This document shows positions 48,750 to 50,458 of a stretch of 50,458 nucleotides of DNA, piece by piece (position 1 is the first letter of the stretch; the number at the start of each line of letters is the position of its first letter). The translations under genes and the position numbers were made by a program. This DNA is from a virus, in IMG/VR virus record IMGVR_UViG_3300042473_000179, positions 1 to 50,458 of that record; one strand, 5' to 3'. The notes below the pieces were generated by a model that was not told the DNA's origin, ran no database searches, and saw only the letters and a list, made by a program, of their open reading frames with translations.

Positions 48750-49826
48750 TTAGCCAATAATTTTTAAAACCTCTGCAAAAGTATCCTTGTAGGATATGTT
48801 TCGTTTTTGATCCAGCATTTCCATATTTTCAACCAGTTTTTGAAACTTGCCCGGAACTTCAGGATGAGATTTTAACAAACGAGTTATGATATGGTCGGTT
48901 CCAAACTTGTCTTCTATATGCTGTCTTAGCTTTAATGGAGTAGCATCTATGCCCCAAACACCAAAGCATGGACTAACTTGCAATCCAGAAAACTCATTGC
49001 TTCTACTGGGCCATGATCTTTTTGAATGCCAGGTTTCTAATTCTTTAAAATAAAAGATATTCATAGGATTAGCTGTAAACTGTATGTAAAAGCCCAGCTT
49101 GTCTTTTAATATATTATCATAGTGTAGCATGTTATGCTCTACTTTTTTCCAACTCAGCGGCCAACGTATGTAATCAAACTGCTGATTCATTCCATCTATG
49201 CTGAATGCAAGATCAACCTGTTTAAATGTTGACCATAATTCTATCAATTCAGAATCTGGCAAAATACTACCGTTTGTGTTATAGAATACTTCTACATTTG
49301 ACGGAGTAGTTACACGTTTCAAAAAATCTACATTGTGTTCACTTAGTAATGGTTCTCCACCCACAAAGTCCAAACGGGTGAGTTTATCAAAGTTGGTAAA
49401 AGATATTAATTTTTGATATTGTAGTGAATAATTTTTTAATTTAGCATTGGGGTTATTTTGTTTCTGCCAAAGACTGCTAGAATGCGGCCCACAGATTGTA
49501 CATGCCGCATTACATGTTAAATCGATCTGTACCGCAATGTGATACATATCACCGTCCACTGCATCTTCTGGTATAGAAGTTTTGGCAACTTGTCTATGAC
49601 TGACTCCATATTGGTTTTGCTCGCGTCCAAGGCATTCATGGCAGTTTTTTTCAGTATCGGCAAGTACATTTTTTGTAAACTGTCGTCTAACTGAAGTTAG
49701 TTGTATTTTATGTTCTATAGGCGTGCTACTTGGAAGAATCCAACAGCATGGTTGATACACAATGTTGCCATCTTTTTCAAGAAACCGAAAAGAGTTACTT
49801 AGTTTTCTACAAAATTCGTTGGCCAT
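48750..49826 (-). CDS. N-terminal-twitch radical SAM protein
   Basis: 358 aa from ATG 49826 with AGGAA upstream; a longer frame to 49868 would run into tRNA-fMet. N-terminal Cys set C6, C27-C28 (VYQPCCWILP) and C62-x2-C65 (NCHECLG); core C105-x3-C109-x2-C112 (TCNAACTICGP) and FVGGEPLLSE. Shorter than its paralogues. It is placed between tRNAs, so it is likely part of the tRNA transcript. Substrate unknown. Confidence 0.86.
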   Translation of the reverse strand: MANEFCRKLSNSFRFLEKDGNIVYQPCCWILPSSTPIEHKIQLTSVRRQFTKNVLADTEKNCHECLGREQNQYGVSHRQVAKTSIPEDAVDGDMYHIAVQIDLTCNAACTICGPHSSSLWQKQNNPNAKLKNYSLQYQKLISFTNFDKLTRLDFVGGEPLLSEHNVDFLKRVTTPSNVEVFYNTNGSILPDSELIELWSTFKQVDLAFSIDGMNQQFDYIRWPLSWKKVEHNMLHYDNILKDKLGFYIQFTANPMNIFYFKELETWHSKRSWPSRSNEFSGLQVSPCFGVWGIDATPLKLRQHIEDKFGTDHIITRLLKSHPEVPGKFQKLVENMEMLDQKRNISYKDTFAEVLKIIG

Positions 49827-49841
49827 TTTTGTTTTCCTATT

Positions 49842-49917
49842 TGGTTGCAGAGGATGGATTCGAACCACCGACCTCTAGGTTATGAGCCTAGCCAGATACC
49901 ACTTCTAACACTCTGCG
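49842..49917 (-). tRNA. Initiator-type tRNA-fMet (CAT)
   Basis: The acceptor is CGCAGAG/CTCTGCA, so base 1 (C) and base 72 (A) cannot pair, the hallmark of bacterial initiator tRNA. Anticodon stem CTAGG/CCTAG with loop CTCATAA, then AGGTC and T arm GGTGG-TTCGAAT-CCATC, A73, CCA encoded. The stem has two of the three G:C pairs of classical fMet. Confidence 0.85.
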
Positions 49918-49923
49918 TCAACT

Positions 49924-49997
49924 TGGTGGAGGTTAAGAGAATCGAACTCTTACGAAGACCTTGCAAAGGTCCCAGGCTACCATTACATCAAACCCCC
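49924..49997 (-). tRNA. tRNA-Ala (TGC)
   Basis: Acceptor GGGGGTT/AACCTCC has the G3.T70 wobble that defines alanine identity. Anticodon loop TTTGCAA (TGC), T arm AAGAG-TTCGATT-CTCTT, A73, CCA encoded. Confidence 0.93.
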
Positions 49998-50002
49998 GAA
50001 TA

Positions 50003-50079
50003 TGGTCGGAGTACAAGGATTCGAACCTTGGACCCCCTGGTCCCAAACCAGGTGCGCTACCAGACTGCGCTACACTCCG
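50003..50079 (-). tRNA. tRNA-Pro (TGG)
   Basis: Acceptor CGGAGTG/TACTCCG, D arm GCGC-AGTCTGGTA-GCGC, anticodon stem CTGGT/ACCAG with anticodon TGG, T arm CAAGG-TTCGAAT-CCTTG, A73, CCA encoded. Confidence 0.93.
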
Positions 50080-50089
50080 AAAAATTGTG

Positions 50090-50163
50090 TGGAGCGGGAT
50101 GGGAGAATCGAACTCCCGACATTAGATTGGAAATCTAAGGTAATGCCATTTTACGAATCCCGC
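50090..50163 (-). tRNA. tRNA-Gly (TCC)
   Basis: Acceptor GCGGGAT/ATCCCGC, anticodon stem TTAGA/TCTAA with loop TTTCCAA (TCC), T arm GGGAG-TTCGATT-CTCCC, discriminator T, CCA encoded. Confidence 0.92.
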
Positions 50164-50165
50164 AC

Positions 50166-50458
50166 ACTTTATTAGAATACACTCATGCCTTTTTCGTCAG
50201 AGGATGGTGGCCAGTCCTTACTACCCAAACTATGTTCGAGCTGAATGTACTTTAATAAAGTGTCCGGCTACTCACACCACATGAGCCCCGGACTGAGCTG
50301 TTACTCTGTCCATAACATTTGTTCTTCTGGAAAGGTGCTAAACCTCACCCAATGCGTTCTAGTATCCCTTAACTCAGAGAACTAATGGTCATAGCATTGA
50401 ATACCCGGCGCTCTCTATGGTGACTGCCCCACCCACTTTCTTAACGGAAAAAGTGTAA
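50166..50458. other. Gene-free structured stretch next to the tRNA cluster (cut by window edge)
   Basis: No open frame over about 30 codons. Less AT-rich than its surroundings. A strong hairpin at 50262-50293 (GTCCGG/CCGGAC enclosing GCTCA/TGAG), and repeated CTTTATTA / TTTAATAAAG strings. It may be the 3' end of a large phage ncRNA that lies beyond the window. Nothing else identified. Confidence 0.4.

Noticed and set aside
49845-50138. 97-aa plus-strand frame
   Set aside because: Runs antisense through four tRNA genes; its peptide is the classic false ORF from tRNA sequence.
1-50458. CRISPR array, insertion sequence or integrase/att site
   Set aside because: No regularly spaced direct repeats, transposase, integrase or flanking duplications were seen; the repeats at 46.9-47.5 kb are unequal in spacing and form paired stems.

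Overview
The window looks like part of a large tailed-phage genome (dsDNA, AT-rich, overlapping genes almost without gaps) whose host is probably a Gram-negative proteobacterium. Evidence for a phage: an Mtd_N-type tail-fibre protein, an ATP-dependent DNA ligase, phage-type ClpP, HNH and GIY-YIG-like proteins, a MazG-like pyrophosphohydrolase, many small anonymous genes, and a tRNA battery. Evidence for the host type: three lipobox proteins, signal peptides and consensus sigma-70 promoters. No capsid, terminase or polymerase gene is present, so the lineage cannot be fixed from this segment.

Layout. (1) 1-12.8 kb, minus strand: one long chain of overlapping genes behind a promoter at 12.85 kb. 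It runs from DNA ligase, MazG-like and BI-1-like genes into a sugar/small-molecule module: glycosyltransferase-like protein, N-twitch radical SAM, Asp-hydroxylase-like 2OG oxygenase, cupin, a nucleotidyltransferase-kinase fusion, an AroE-like dehydrogenase and a GatZ/KbaZ-like aldolase. (2) 12.9-24.4 kb, minus strand: short operons, several with a TTGAC-N17-TATAAT promoter. They carry ClpP, lipoproteins including an entericidin-like one, HNH, a DGQH protein, metallophosphoesterase, zincin-like HExxH proteins, a translation factor IF-1, an AbrB-like protein, and an unusual 118-nt tRNA. (3) 24.4-41.7 kb: strands alternate. This is an accessory island with seven radical SAM enzymes, four 2OG-Fe(II)-oxygenase-like proteins, three SGNH-like proteins, a sulfotransferase, a QueC-like PP-loop protein, a small PLP-aminotransferase-like protein, a GNAT-like protein, a methyltransferase-like protein and a tail-fibre-like protein. 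(4) 41.8-45.4 kb: metallophosphoesterase, a six-gene operon (GIY-YIG-like, PTP-like phosphatase, P-loop kinase) and a fourth SGNH protein. (5) 45.4-50.5 kb: a Ro60-like (DUF2828, vWA/MIDAS) protein, a structured non-coding array, RNA polymerase omega, a ninth radical SAM gene, and seven tRNAs (Cys, Val, Arg, fMet, Ala, Pro, Gly), all with encoded CCA.

The most notable finding is the 46.87-47.55 kb array just upstream of the Ro60-like gene. It holds four tandem units. Each opens with a 6-nt strand, two free bases and a conserved ACAGCAAYTT, and closes with the complementary 6-nt strand plus TGT(T). The four terminal stems differ in sequence but keep pairing: GGATAC/GTATCC, GGATCG/CGATCC, GGATGA/TCATCC, GAATGT/ACATTC. 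Unit 1 encloses a circularly permuted tRNA (T arm first, D arm second), which is the architecture of bacterial YrlA Y RNAs. I read this as a phage Ro60/Y-RNA-type ribonucleoprotein locus with several RNAs; unit 4 lies in the leader of the protein gene and could allow autoregulation.

A second theme is the redox-enzyme island: nine radical SAM and six 2OG-like genes in 50 kb, repeatedly shuffled with SGNH and transfer enzymes. It probably modifies a glycan, peptide or metabolite, but the substrate cannot be read from the sequence. A third theme is host takeover of gene expression: IF-1, an initiator-type tRNA with C1xA72, and RpoZ are all phage-borne.
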